A stretch of 16,990 bases of DNA from contig CAMOWP010000025.1 in assembly GCA_946628455.1 (NCBI GenBank), positions 1-16,990 on the forward strand, in the 5' to 3' direction. Origin of the DNA: an uncultured Clostridia bacterium (lineage in GTDB: Bacteria > Bacillota > Clostridia > Oscillospirales > Acutalibacteraceae). The translations under genes and the position numbers were made by a program. Below the pieces are notes generated by a model. The model worked only from the letters and a program-made list of their open reading frames with translations. It had not been told where the DNA came from and made no database searches. Positions within the stretch are counted from its first letter, which is position 1; each line of letters begins with the position of its first letter. This document shows, in pieces, positions 1 to 6,275 of the stretch.

Positions 1-548
1 TTGGCTATATGGTATTTAAAACGCTCGGCAGAACGTGCGAGGAAAGCGTTAAGATTTTTGAAAAGGAATTCGGCAGCAAATTCAATAACGACGAATTTCA
101 GAAGCATTACAAGGCATATCTTGACGAATACTATAAGCGCAATCCCGTTCCTGTTAAGGACGGCGTTTTTGAAATTCTCAGCTACCTTAAAGATAACGGA
201 TATAAAACCGCTGTTGCCTCATCGTCAAGCGAGGCTTCCGTTCTTCATCACCTGAGAAGCGCAGGAGTTGAGCAGTATTTTGATAAAATCATATGCGGAG
301 ATATGGTTGAAAAATCAAAGCCTGAGCCTGATATTTACTTAACGGCAGCAAGAGAGCTTGGCGAGGCGCCTGAGGTTTGCTTTGCCGTTGAGGATTCCGA
401 AAGCGGGCTTAACTCCGCTCACCGCGCTGATATGACTGTTGTTTACGTTCCCGACTTATACATTGCGGACGAAAACACTGAAAAAATAATTGACCTTAAA
501 TTCAATTCTCTTAATGAATTCAAAAGCTATCTGGAGGAAATAAAATGA
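1..548 (+). CDS. HAD-family hydrolase, beta-phosphoglucomutase-like (5' truncated)
   Basis: This is the C-terminal part of a haloacid dehalogenase superfamily phosphatase or phosphomutase; the first complete codon is at 3. The N-terminal catalytic DxD motif lies upstream of the window, so the ATG at 9 is probably an internal Met rather than the start. What remains shows HAD motif II (VASSSS, coding about 210-228), the motif III Lys in KSKPEPD (about 312-333) and motif IV as VEDSESG (about 387-408), preceded by a helical cap segment. This pattern is typical of the PGMB/CbbY-like subfamily, which acts on small phosphorylated sugars or related metabolites in the cytoplasm. The substrate cannot be read from sequence. 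The TGA stop overlaps the ATG of the next gene (ATGA at 545-548), so the two are translationally coupled. The family is secure; the specific function is not. Confidence 0.9.
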   Translation, partial: GYMVFKTLGRTCEESVKIFEKEFGSKFNNDEFQKHYKAYLDEYYKRNPVPVKDGVFEILSYLKDNGYKTAVASSSSEASVLHHLRSAGVEQYFDKIICGDMVEKSKPEPDIYLTAARELGEAPEVCFAVEDSESGLNSAHRADMTVVYVPDLYIADENTEKIIDLKFNSLNEFKSYLEEIK

Positions 549-1204
549 AAAAGCTTTTAGCCCTTGCGCTTTCTGCGGCGATTATTGTTTCGCTTTTTGC
601 GGCTTGCTCAAAGCCGCAGGAGGAGGAAACAACAACTAAGGCGCCTGAAACGACAGCCACGGCAACGCAGACCACCGCTCAGCCGACAACTGCCCAGACA
701 ACAACCGAGGCAGAAACGAAGAAAAAAGAAAAGCCCTTTGACAAATGGAATATCAGGGACCTTGCGAATTATTTTAAAAGTGAGAACATTTTCACCGAGG
801 AGGACTGGCTCGGCGTTTACGATTACTTTGAGGAGCTGCCCGACGGAGTAAGCGGAGAGATTGAATATAACAACCACGAAAACGACAAGGTTAACGTTCT
901 CATCTTCTTTCTTGACGAAAACTCAGATAATGAAAAGACTAAGGAAATTTACGAAAAAACCAAAACCGATAAATACTTTGAATGGGAGAACGGAGGCAGA
1001 CAGCAGCCGTTTAACGCTTTAGTAGGACGGTTTGCGATTTTCTACTCCGCAAGCGTTGATGAAAACTTTGTGAAGAAATTTGAAAAGGCGCTTGACAAGC
1101 TTATCAAGAAAGAAAAGCTCACTCCCGAATTTTACGAAAAGAATCTCGACCTTTCAAAATACAAGGCAGACGATGACGTTATTATAATCGAAGCAGACGA
1201 TTAA
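545..1204 (+). CDS. Putative lipoprotein with Thr/Glu-rich linker, function unknown
   Basis: The protein is 219 aa. It begins with a lipoprotein signal peptide: MKKLL, a hydrophobic core, then lipobox LFAAC with the lipidated Cys at residue 21. Residues about 26-60 are a low-complexity Thr/Glu/Ala/Gln linker of the kind that spaces surface lipoproteins from the membrane. The rest (about 65-219) is a charged mixed alpha/beta domain ending in an acidic tail; I do not recognise it. GGAGG at 533-537 sits 7 nt before the ATG, which supports this start. The ATG overlaps the stop of the preceding HAD gene, so the two are expressed together, but the functional link is unknown. The protein should be anchored to the outer face of the cell membrane. 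A bidirectional terminator follows directly. Confidence 0.85.
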   Translation: MKKLLALALSAAIIVSLFAACSKPQEEETTTKAPETTATATQTTAQPTTAQTTTEAETKKKEKPFDKWNIRDLANYFKSENIFTEEDWLGVYDYFEELPDGVSGEIEYNNHENDKVNVLIFFLDENSDNEKTKEIYEKTKTDKYFEWENGGRQQPFNALVGRFAIFYSASVDENFVKKFEKALDKLIKKEKLTPEFYEKNLDLSKYKADDDVIIIEADD

Positions 1205-1235
1205 AAAAGTGACCGAGTAATCGGTCACATTTTTT
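1203..1235. terminator. Bidirectional intrinsic terminator between convergent genes
   Basis: A perfect 8-bp stem (GTGACCGA at 1209-1216, TCGGTCAC at 1221-1228) with a GTAA loop is flanked by an A-run (1203-1208) and a T-run (1230-1235). It can therefore terminate the lipoprotein gene on the plus strand and the GH13 gene on the minus strand. Confidence 0.9.
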
Positions 1236-3132
1236 ATGCCTTATAAATATTTCCTTCGTACGGTCTGAGGAGGTTTGATTTATCGTCTCTCGTTGAAAGA
1301 ATAAGCTCCATTTTGCTGACGTCAATAGGATGCTCGGCTTTCTTTTTACCTAAATTCAGTTCGATGAAATACAGCTCGTTGTTATACTCTCTGTAATAGC
1401 AATAGAGCGGCTCGGGAATTCCCTCAGCCTTTCTGAATTCGCCGTAAACAAGAGCCTTTGTATCCTTTCTCAGCTTAATGGCTTTCTTAACAAAATTGAG
1501 AACGGAATCGGGCCTTGCAGCCTCGTCCTCAGCGTTGTATCTAACGTAGTCAGAGGTTACCTTTATCCACGGCTTGCCCGTTGTAAAGCCAGCGTTTTCA
1601 GCGTCCTTCCACTGAACGGGAGTACGCCCGTTATCGCGCGTTCCTCTCTTGATTCTCGGGAATACCTTTTCAGGCGATTTACCTTTATTTACAGCCTTTT
1701 CGTACTTGCCTACTGCTTCCCTGTCATTAATATCCTCGATGCTTTCAAAGTCGCCGTTGCCCATTGCGAGCTCCTGACCCTGATAGATATAAGGAGTACC
1801 CCTGAGAGTCATCTCAATAAGCACGGCTGCCTTAGCAATATCTTCCCTGAATGCGCCTGTTTTATCGACCTTGGATACGAGGCGCGGGTTATCGTGGTTT
1901 TCAAAGAAAACTGCAGGCCAGCAATGGTTGGTATAGCTTGTCTGGAAGCGCTCAAATTCCTGCATTACTTTATACAGACTGTATTCATAATCGTCATAGC
2001 TTGTATGTCCCTGATTAATCAGGAAATCGAAATTGAAAACTGTGTCAAGCTCGCCGCGGTAATCGGCGGTAAGCATTTTATCCATTTCAATGCCTGCGCC
2101 GCCGCATTCGCCTACTGTATAAACGTCATAATTGCCGAAGGACTTTTCACGCATTTCGTGAAGATATTCGTGAAGGCGCGGACCGTAGAAATAATACTCG
2201 GCGCCCTTGTAGCCCGTAAGCAGACCGAGGAAGGAGTTTGCATCAGGCAAACCTGGGGTCTTAGATATAAAGTTGATAACGTCCATTCTGAAACCGTCTA
2301 TACCCTTATCAAGCCACCAGTTCATCATTTCGTAAACGGACTCTCTTACCTTTTCATTTTCCCAGTTTAAGTCCATCTGCTTTTTTGAGAAAAGGTGAAG
2401 CGCCCACTGATTTACGCTTTCATAGTAGTTCCACGCGGGACCTTCAAACAGGCTTATCCAGTTATTGGGAGGTGTTACGCCGTTATCAGTTGCGTCGCGC
2501 CAGAGGTAGTAATCGTGATACGGATTATCCTTTGACTTAACAGACTCCTTAAACCATTCGTGCTCGTCGCTTGTGTGGTTAACGACAAGGTCGATTATGA
2601 GCTTCATACCTCTTTTATGAATCTCGTCAAGCAGCCTGTCAAAATCCTCCATAGTTCCGAATTCTTCCATAATGGCTTTATAATCGCGGATATCATAGCC
2701 GTTATCATCGTTTGGAGAATCGTAAAACGGAGAGCACCAGATTGCAGTTACTCCGAGCTCCTCGAGATAATCGAGCTTTTCGTAAATTCCGTTGAGGTCG
2801 CCGATGCCGTCGCCGTTTGAATCATAAAACGAGCGCGGATAAATCTGATAGATAATCGCTTCCTTCCACCATTTTTCTTCAAGTGTTCCCTCGTCCGTTA
2901 TAACCTCGTCCTTTTCGAGATTAAACATATCGCAGATTGTCTGGACGGTTTTTGAATCAAGCAGACCTGCGGTAAGTGCAGTAAGCGATTTCATTTTGAG
3001 CTTTCCGACTGCGGTTTTGTTTGGCAAATCAGTCGGCAGCCTGAAAGCCATAAAGAGCTTTTCAAGCATATCCTTTGCCATCGGGTTTTTCATACAGTCA
3101 ATAAGCCGTGTATCGGGAGTAATTTTTTCCAT
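1234..3132 (-). CDS. GH13 alpha-glucosidase, oligo-1,6-glucosidase type, with N-terminal extension
   Basis: This 632-aa glycoside hydrolase family 13 enzyme (oligo-1,6-glucosidase/trehalose-6-phosphate hydrolase group) hydrolyses terminal alpha-glucosidic bonds of short malto- or isomalto-oligosaccharides. The catalytic barrel starts near residue 87 (WWKEAIIYQIYPRSF). Visible landmarks are the calcium-loop-like DSNGDGIGDLNG (104-115), region I DLVVNH (181-186), nucleophile Asp284 in GFRMDVINF, acid/base Glu342 in TVGEC and Asp414 in ENHDN. Val285 after the nucleophile is the residue associated with alpha-1,6 preference in this subgroup. No signal peptide is present, so the enzyme should be cytoplasmic and act on imported oligosaccharides. 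The first 86 residues are an extra helical segment absent from classical MalL/TreC enzymes of about 550-560 aa. GAGGTGAG (3136-3143, complement) precedes the ATG. It is monocistronic here, ending at a shared terminator. Confidence 0.92.
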   Translation of the reverse strand: MEKITPDTRLIDCMKNPMAKDMLEKLFMAFRLPTDLPNKTAVGKLKMKSLTALTAGLLDSKTVQTICDMFNLEKDEVITDEGTLEEKWWKEAIIYQIYPRSFYDSNGDGIGDLNGIYEKLDYLEELGVTAIWCSPFYDSPNDDNGYDIRDYKAIMEEFGTMEDFDRLLDEIHKRGMKLIIDLVVNHTSDEHEWFKESVKSKDNPYHDYYLWRDATDNGVTPPNNWISLFEGPAWNYYESVNQWALHLFSKKQMDLNWENEKVRESVYEMMNWWLDKGIDGFRMDVINFISKTPGLPDANSFLGLLTGYKGAEYYFYGPRLHEYLHEMREKSFGNYDVYTVGECGGAGIEMDKMLTADYRGELDTVFNFDFLINQGHTSYDDYEYSLYKVMQEFERFQTSYTNHCWPAVFFENHDNPRLVSKVDKTGAFREDIAKAAVLIEMTLRGTPYIYQGQELAMGNGDFESIEDINDREAVGKYEKAVNKGKSPEKVFPRIKRGTRDNGRTPVQWKDAENAGFTTGKPWIKVTSDYVRYNAEDEAARPDSVLNFVKKAIKLRKDTKALVYGEFRKAEGIPEPLYCYYREYNNELYFIELNLGKKKAEHPIDVSKMELILSTRDDKSNLLRPYEGNIYKA

Positions 3133-3163
3133 AAGCTCACCTCGTATTTTATAGTTCAGTTTA

Positions 3164-3191
3164 ATTATATCACACCGCGGTTAAAAATCAA
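3164..3191 (-). promoter_or_regulatory. Probable sigma-A promoter of the GH13 gene, extended -10
   Basis: On the minus strand, TTGATT (3191-3186) is followed after 16 bp by TATAAT (3169-3164), preceded by TGA to give an extended -10 (TGnTATAAT). It lies about 32-60 nt upstream of the ATG. No clear catabolite-repression (cre) site was seen. Confidence 0.65.
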
Positions 3192-3270
3192 ATTGTTTAT
3201 TGTACATTTTCAACAAAATTTCAGCCGAATTCTACAAAAATTGATATAAGTAAATAAATTATAAATTATT

Positions 3271-3289
3271 CTTTATTTTTGAAATAAAG
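3271..3289. repeat. AT-rich inverted repeat upstream of the hydrogenase operon
   Basis: CTTTATTT (3271-3278) and AAATAAAG (3282-3289) are perfect 8-bp arms around TTG. The repeat lies just upstream of the Rex-like palindrome. It could be a second operator, or chance in AT-rich DNA. Confidence 0.35.
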
Positions 3290-3292
3290 TAT

Positions 3293-3306
3293 GTTAATAT
3301 ATTAAC
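3293..3306. promoter_or_regulatory. Rex-like redox operator in the hydrogenase operon promoter
   Basis: GTTAATATATTAAC is a perfect 14-bp palindrome that matches the core GTTAA-N4-TTAAC of the clostridial Rex consensus (TTGTTAAnnnnTTAACAA); the outer bases are not conserved (left AT, right GG). Rex is a repressor that senses the NADH/NAD+ ratio and is known to control fermentation and hydrogenase genes in Clostridia. The site is 55 nt upstream of the first hydrogenase-operon ATG. It overlaps the position where a -35 would lie for the best -10 candidate, TATACT (3316-3321). Binding would be expected to block RNA polymerase until NADH rises. The palindrome is seen; Rex as the binding protein is inferred. 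Confidence 0.65.
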
Positions 3307-3315
3307 GGTCTAAAA

Positions 3316-3321
3316 TATACT
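3316..3321 (+). promoter_or_regulatory. Weak candidate -10 of the hydrogenase operon
   Basis: TATACT is the best -10-like hexamer between the Rex-like site and the first gene. No good -35 is present at 17 bp; GTTAAT, inside the palindrome, occupies that place. TAAAAT at 3311-3316 is an alternative. Confidence 0.3.
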
Positions 3322-3360
3322 ATGACTAATTAATTAGAAAAATGGAAAAGGAGTGTACTT

Positions 3361-3858
3361 ATGCAAAAGAAAATTAGCAATCATCCGTTTAAGGGTACAC
3401 CTGAACAGGAAGCAAAGCTCAAGGCTTTTATTGAAGAAAATAAGAGCGACAAGAGCAGGCTTATGGCAGTAATGCAGGAGGCTCAGGAAATTTACGGTTA
3501 CCTTCCGCTTGAGGTTCAGGAAATGATAGCTGACGGAATGGGAGTTCCGCTTGAAAAGGTATTCGGCGTTGCAACCTTCTATGCCCAGTTTTCACTTTCT
3601 CCTAAGGGAGAATATAACATTTCTGTTTGTCTCGGAACAGCTTGCTACGTTAAGGGTGCTCAGAAGCTTATCGATATGCTTTCGGAGCAGCTTGAAATCG
3701 GCGTTGACGAGTGTACTGCTGACGGAAAATTCTCACTTGAGGCATGCCGCTGCATTGGCGCTTGCGGACTCGGCCCCGTTCTTACGGTTAACGATGAGGT
3801 ATACGGCAAGCTTACTGACAGCGATATTCCCGACATTATAGCTAAATATCACGCTTAA
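3361..3858 (+). CDS. hydC: NuoE-like [2Fe-2S] subunit of NADH-linked [FeFe]-hydrogenase (HydC/HndA)
   Basis: This 165-aa protein is homologous to the 24-kDa NuoE subunit of complex I and to HydC/HndA of multimeric electron-bifurcating hydrogenases. It has an N-terminal helical bundle (about 1-80) and a thioredoxin-fold domain that binds one [2Fe-2S] cluster. The ligands are C90 and C95 (CLGTAC) with C131 and C135 (CIGAC); Cys129 is an extra nearby Cys. It passes electrons between the FMN-bearing HydB subunit and the rest of the complex in the cytoplasm. AAAAGGAG at 3346-3353 precedes the ATG by 7 nt. It is the first gene of the operon, directly downstream of the Rex-like operator. Unusually, a six-gene cassette separates it from its expected partners HydB and HydA. 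Confidence 0.92.
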   Translation: MQKKISNHPFKGTPEQEAKLKAFIEENKSDKSRLMAVMQEAQEIYGYLPLEVQEMIADGMGVPLEKVFGVATFYAQFSLSPKGEYNISVCLGTACYVKGAQKLIDMLSEQLEIGVDECTADGKFSLEACRCIGACGLGPVLTVNDEVYGKLTDSDIPDIIAKYHA

Positions 3859-3893
3859 TTCTACAGCCGACAGAATCACGAGGTTGACTTATA

Positions 3894-4247
3894 ATGAAAA
3901 TTGACGATATAAAAAATCTTCTTGACGCCGAGGTTCTTTGCTGCGAGGAAAACCTCGACAGAAGTGTTTTTTCAGCGTGCGGCTGCGACTTAATGAGCGA
4001 TGTTCTCGCCTACGTTAAGGACCAGGCTGTGCTTCTTACAGGGCTTGTAAATCCGCAGGTTGTAAGAACGGCTGAAATGATGGATATGGTTTGTATAGTA
4101 TTTGTTCGTTCCAAAACTCCTACGGAGGCTATGCTTGCCCTCGCTGAGGAAAGCGGCATAGTAGTTATGAAAACGGAGAAGCGCCTTTATGAAGCCTGCG
4201 GTCTGCTTTATTCCAACGGTTTAATTGGCAACGTGACGAAAAAGTGA
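3894..4247 (+). CDS. DRTGG-domain protein, first copy
   Basis: A 117-aa stand-alone DRTGG-type domain, the small alpha/beta fold also found in some HPr-kinase-like and CBS/phosphotransacetylase-associated proteins. Identification rests on the overall pattern: an N-terminal helix (MKIDDIKNLL), a DLMSDVLAY helix, the hydrophobic strand QAVLLTGLV followed by a CIVFVRSK strand, and a C-terminal GIVVMKT strand with a final helix. The domain is thought to bind a ligand or a partner; its biochemical role is unknown. There is no signal peptide or membrane segment. GAGG at 3880-3883 lies 10 nt before the ATG. Its TGA overlaps the GTG start of the next gene by 4 bp, so it is coupled to the GHKL ATPase. 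It and the second copy (5949-6275) flank the HydS-type gene, and both may be structural partners of that protein; this is inference. Confidence 0.75.
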   Translation: MKIDDIKNLLDAEVLCCEENLDRSVFSACGCDLMSDVLAYVKDQAVLLTGLVNPQVVRTAEMMDMVCIVFVRSKTPTEAMLALAEESGIVVMKTEKRLYEACGLLYSNGLIGNVTKK

Positions 4248-4669
4248 GCGAACCCTTAGTTTTTCATTTTGACATTGACGGCAACGATTTTTCTGCCGCA
4301 GGTCAGGCTTCTGTACAAATCAAAAAAAATCTCAGACAGTTAGGGCTTTCTCCTGAAATCATCAGGCGAGTTTCAATCGCTATGTATGAGGGGGAAATCA
4401 ATATGGTTATTCACGCCCGCGGAGGCACTGCCGACGTTAAGGTTTACGAAAGCTATATTGAAATTATTCTCGCAGATAACGGCCCCGGAATCAAGGATAT
4501 CAATCAGGCTATGCAGGAGGGCTTTTCAACCGCCTCGGATACAACGCGCTCGCTCGGCTTCGGCGCAGGAATGGGCCTGCCGAATATGAAGCGATATACC
4601 GATACAATGAAAATTGACTCAACTGTCGGCGTTGGTACAACAGTTACCATGACGATTGATATTCAGTAA
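4244..4669 (+). CDS. GHKL ATP-binding protein, anti-sigma-factor/SpoIIAB-like kinase fold (first copy)
   Basis: This 141-aa protein is a stand-alone HATPase_c domain resembling the SpoIIAB/RsbW serine kinase family. The N-box is E49-x3-N53 (MYEGEINMVIHA), the G1 box is DNGPG (78-82) and the G2 box is GFGAGMGLPNM (105-115). It has no HisKA dimerisation helix, receiver or sensor domain, so it is not a classical histidine kinase. In this family such domains phosphorylate an anti-sigma antagonist or bind a sigma factor; neither partner is encoded in the window. The GTG start at 4244 overlaps the upstream TGA, and no good Shine-Dalgarno is seen, which fits translational coupling. Fifteen bases separate it from the HydS-type gene. 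It probably transmits the state of that hydrogenase-like sensor, although the mechanism is speculative. Confidence 0.85.
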   Translation: MSEPLVFHFDIDGNDFSAAGQASVQIKKNLRQLGLSPEIIRRVSIAMYEGEINMVIHARGGTADVKVYESYIEIILADNGPGIKDINQAMQEGFSTASDTTRSLGFGAGMGLPNMKRYTDTMKIDSTVGVGTTVTMTIDIQ

Positions 4670-4684
4670 AGATGTGATTAAATT

Positions 4685-5959
4685 ATGGATAATTATCAGC
4701 ATTCTGTTTTACTTGACAGCGCGAAATGCACAGGCTGTACAACCTGCCTTAAGCACTGCCCGACAGAAGCAATCAGAATCAAGGACGGCCACGCGGTTAT
4801 CAACGACAAAAGATGCATTGACTGCGGCGAGTGCATAAGAAACTGCCCGCACCAGGCGAAGAAGGCTGTTTGCTCCGCGCTTGAAAGCATGGTCCGTTTC
4901 AAGTATAAAATTGCTCTTCCCGCCCCTACTCTTTACGGTCAGTTTGATAATCTTGACGATATTGACTACGTTCTTGACGGGCTGCTAAAAATCGGGTTTG
5001 ACGACGTTTTTGAGGTTTCAAAGGCTGCCGAGCTTGTTTCGGCTTACACAAGGCTTTACCTTAAAACAGACGGAATCAAAAAGCCGATTATCTCATCGGC
5101 ATGCCCTGTTATAGTAAGACTTATAGCGCTCCGCTTCCCTTCGCTTTCAAGCAACATACTGCATATGCTTCCGCCTATGGAGGTTGCGGCTCAGCTTGCA
5201 AGAGAAAAGGCTGAAAAGGAGCACCCCGAACTAAATAAAGAGGATATCGGAATTTGCTTTATTTCTCCGTGTCCTGCAAAGGTCAGCTACGTAAAAAACG
5301 GTTTTGCAGATTATAAGAGCAGCGTTGACGAGGTTGTTTCAATAAGCGACGTTTATTTCAAGCTTATCAATGAAATGTCTCACGGAAGCGATATTAAAAA
5401 TCTCTGCGAATCGGGAATTATCGGAATAGGCTGGGCAACCTCAGGCGGCGAGGCTACTGCTATTTTCAACGAAAAGTATCTCGCGGCGGACGGAATTGAA
5501 AACGTCATCAGAGTTCTTGACCAGGTTGAAAACGGCAACATTCCCTCGCTTGAATTTATTGAGCTCAATGCCTGCCCCGGCGGCTGCGTAGGCGGCGTTA
5601 TGACTATGCAGAACCCGTTTATCGCGAAGGCAAGGCTGCAGACTCTAAGACACGGGCTTCCCGTTTCGAGAAACAGCGTTGATTCGGCTGACTACATACC
5701 CTTTAATTATCTGTTTAACGAGCTGCCTCAGTACGCGCCTATTACAAGGCTCAGCGACAGCATTGCCGAGTCAATGCGTATGATGGCTGACATTCAGAAA
5801 TTGAAGGAATTTCTTCCGAACATTGACTGCGGCGCCTGCGGTGCGCCTAACTGCAGAGCCTTTGCAGAGGACGTTATCAAGGGCAAGGCAAGAGCTGCCG
5901 CGTGCCCAATCGGAATAAGAAGCATAAATGACAAGGAGGATGACGAGGATGACAGTTAA
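4685..5959 (+). CDS. HydS-type putative sensory [FeFe]-hydrogenase homologue with C-terminal Fe-S domain
   Basis: This 424-aa cytoplasmic Fe-S protein begins with two [4Fe-4S] ferredoxin motifs (C15/C18/C21/C25 and C44/C47/C50/C54). An H-cluster domain follows (about 70-350), then a four-Cys PF04060-type motif (C382/C385/C390/C407), as in RnfB and corrinoid proteins, and an acidic tail. The H-cluster signatures are SSACP (C140), SPCPAK (C196) and CPGGC (C297, C301). All four cubane ligands are therefore kept, but the preceding proton-relay Cys is Ala139. That Cys-to-Ala change is reported for putative sensory HydS hydrogenases. Unlike many HydS proteins it has no PAS domain. It is placed between DRTGG and GHKL ATPase genes, which suggests H2 or redox sensing rather than bulk H2 production. 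The ATG at 4685 has only a weak Shine-Dalgarno (AGATGTGA); translation is likely coupled to the upstream gene. Confidence 0.85.
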   Translation: MDNYQHSVLLDSAKCTGCTTCLKHCPTEAIRIKDGHAVINDKRCIDCGECIRNCPHQAKKAVCSALESMVRFKYKIALPAPTLYGQFDNLDDIDYVLDGLLKIGFDDVFEVSKAAELVSAYTRLYLKTDGIKKPIISSACPVIVRLIALRFPSLSSNILHMLPPMEVAAQLAREKAEKEHPELNKEDIGICFISPCPAKVSYVKNGFADYKSSVDEVVSISDVYFKLINEMSHGSDIKNLCESGIIGIGWATSGGEATAIFNEKYLAADGIENVIRVLDQVENGNIPSLEFIELNACPGGCVGGVMTMQNPFIAKARLQTLRHGLPVSRNSVDSADYIPFNYLFNELPQYAPITRLSDSIAESMRMMADIQKLKEFLPNIDCGACGAPNCRAFAEDVIKGKARAAACPIGIRSINDKEDDEDDS

Positions 5960-6275
5960 AGAACTTTGCTCCTCCTGCGGCTTTGAGGAAATCTGTATGC
6001 CCGAGCCTGAAAGAGAGGTTAGCGGCGCTTATATTGGCGACCTGCTTAGCTGGGTTATGGGGCGCGCAGGCTTTGACCAGGCGTGGATAACGATTATGAG
6101 CAACATCAACGTTATCGCTGTTGCCTCACTTTCGGACGTTGCGTGCGTAATTCTCGCCGAGGGCGTTACGCTTGAGGAGGAGATTAAAGCAACGGCGCTT
6201 CAGAAGGGCATAAACGTTCTGAAATCATCAAAGCCGACTTATGAAACGGCGCAGCTGCTATTCGGTAAGGTTTAA
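5949..6275 (+). CDS. DRTGG-like domain protein, second copy
   Basis: A 108-aa small alpha/beta protein related in pattern to the DRTGG family, with GAYIGDLLSWVMGRA followed by AWITIMSNINVIAVASL and a CVILAEGV strand. The start chosen is the ATG at 5949, because AAGGAGG at 5933-5939 sits 9 nt upstream. The in-frame ATGs at 5928 and 5940 precede or abut that site and are unlikely. The N-terminus carries an unusual cysteine group (C7, C10 and C16 in LCSSCGFEEIC), which might bind a metal or Fe-S cluster. The gene overlaps the HydS-type gene by 11 bp and the PHP gene by 1 bp (TAATG). It differs clearly in sequence from the first DRTGG protein, so the pair may form a heteromer. The function is unknown. 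Confidence 0.78.
   Translation: MTVKELCSSCGFEEICMPEPEREVSGAYIGDLLSWVMGRAGFDQAWITIMSNINVIAVASLSDVACVILAEGVTLEEEIKATALQKGINVLKSSKPTYETAQLLFGKV

Larger units (their letters stand above)
3133..3360. other. Divergent intergenic region between GH13 gene and hydrogenase operon
   Basis: This 228-bp AT-rich gap holds the GH13 promoter, an AT-rich inverted repeat, the Rex-like palindrome, a weak -10 and the hydC ribosome binding site. No small ORF with a good ribosome binding site was seen. Confidence 0.8.

Noticed and set aside
1..255. Frame-1 open frame of 84 codons at the window start
   Set aside because: It overlaps the HAD hydrolase frame, which shows motifs II-IV; the frame-1 product is Arg/Phe-rich with no domain.
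1894..2370. Plus-strand open frame of 158 codons inside the GH13 gene
   Set aside because: It is antisense to a region containing all GH13 catalytic motifs, so it is a shadow frame.
5928..5948. Earlier ATGs (5928, 5940) for the second DRTGG-like gene
   Set aside because: The AAGGAGG ribosome binding site at 5933-5939 lies after the first and touches the second; the ATG at 5949 has correct spacing.
4685..5959. HydS-like gene as a degraded hydrogenase pseudogene
   Set aside because: The reading frame is intact, all Fe-S ligands in five cluster motifs are kept, and it is tightly coupled to neighbours; the single Cys-to-Ala change is a known functional variant.
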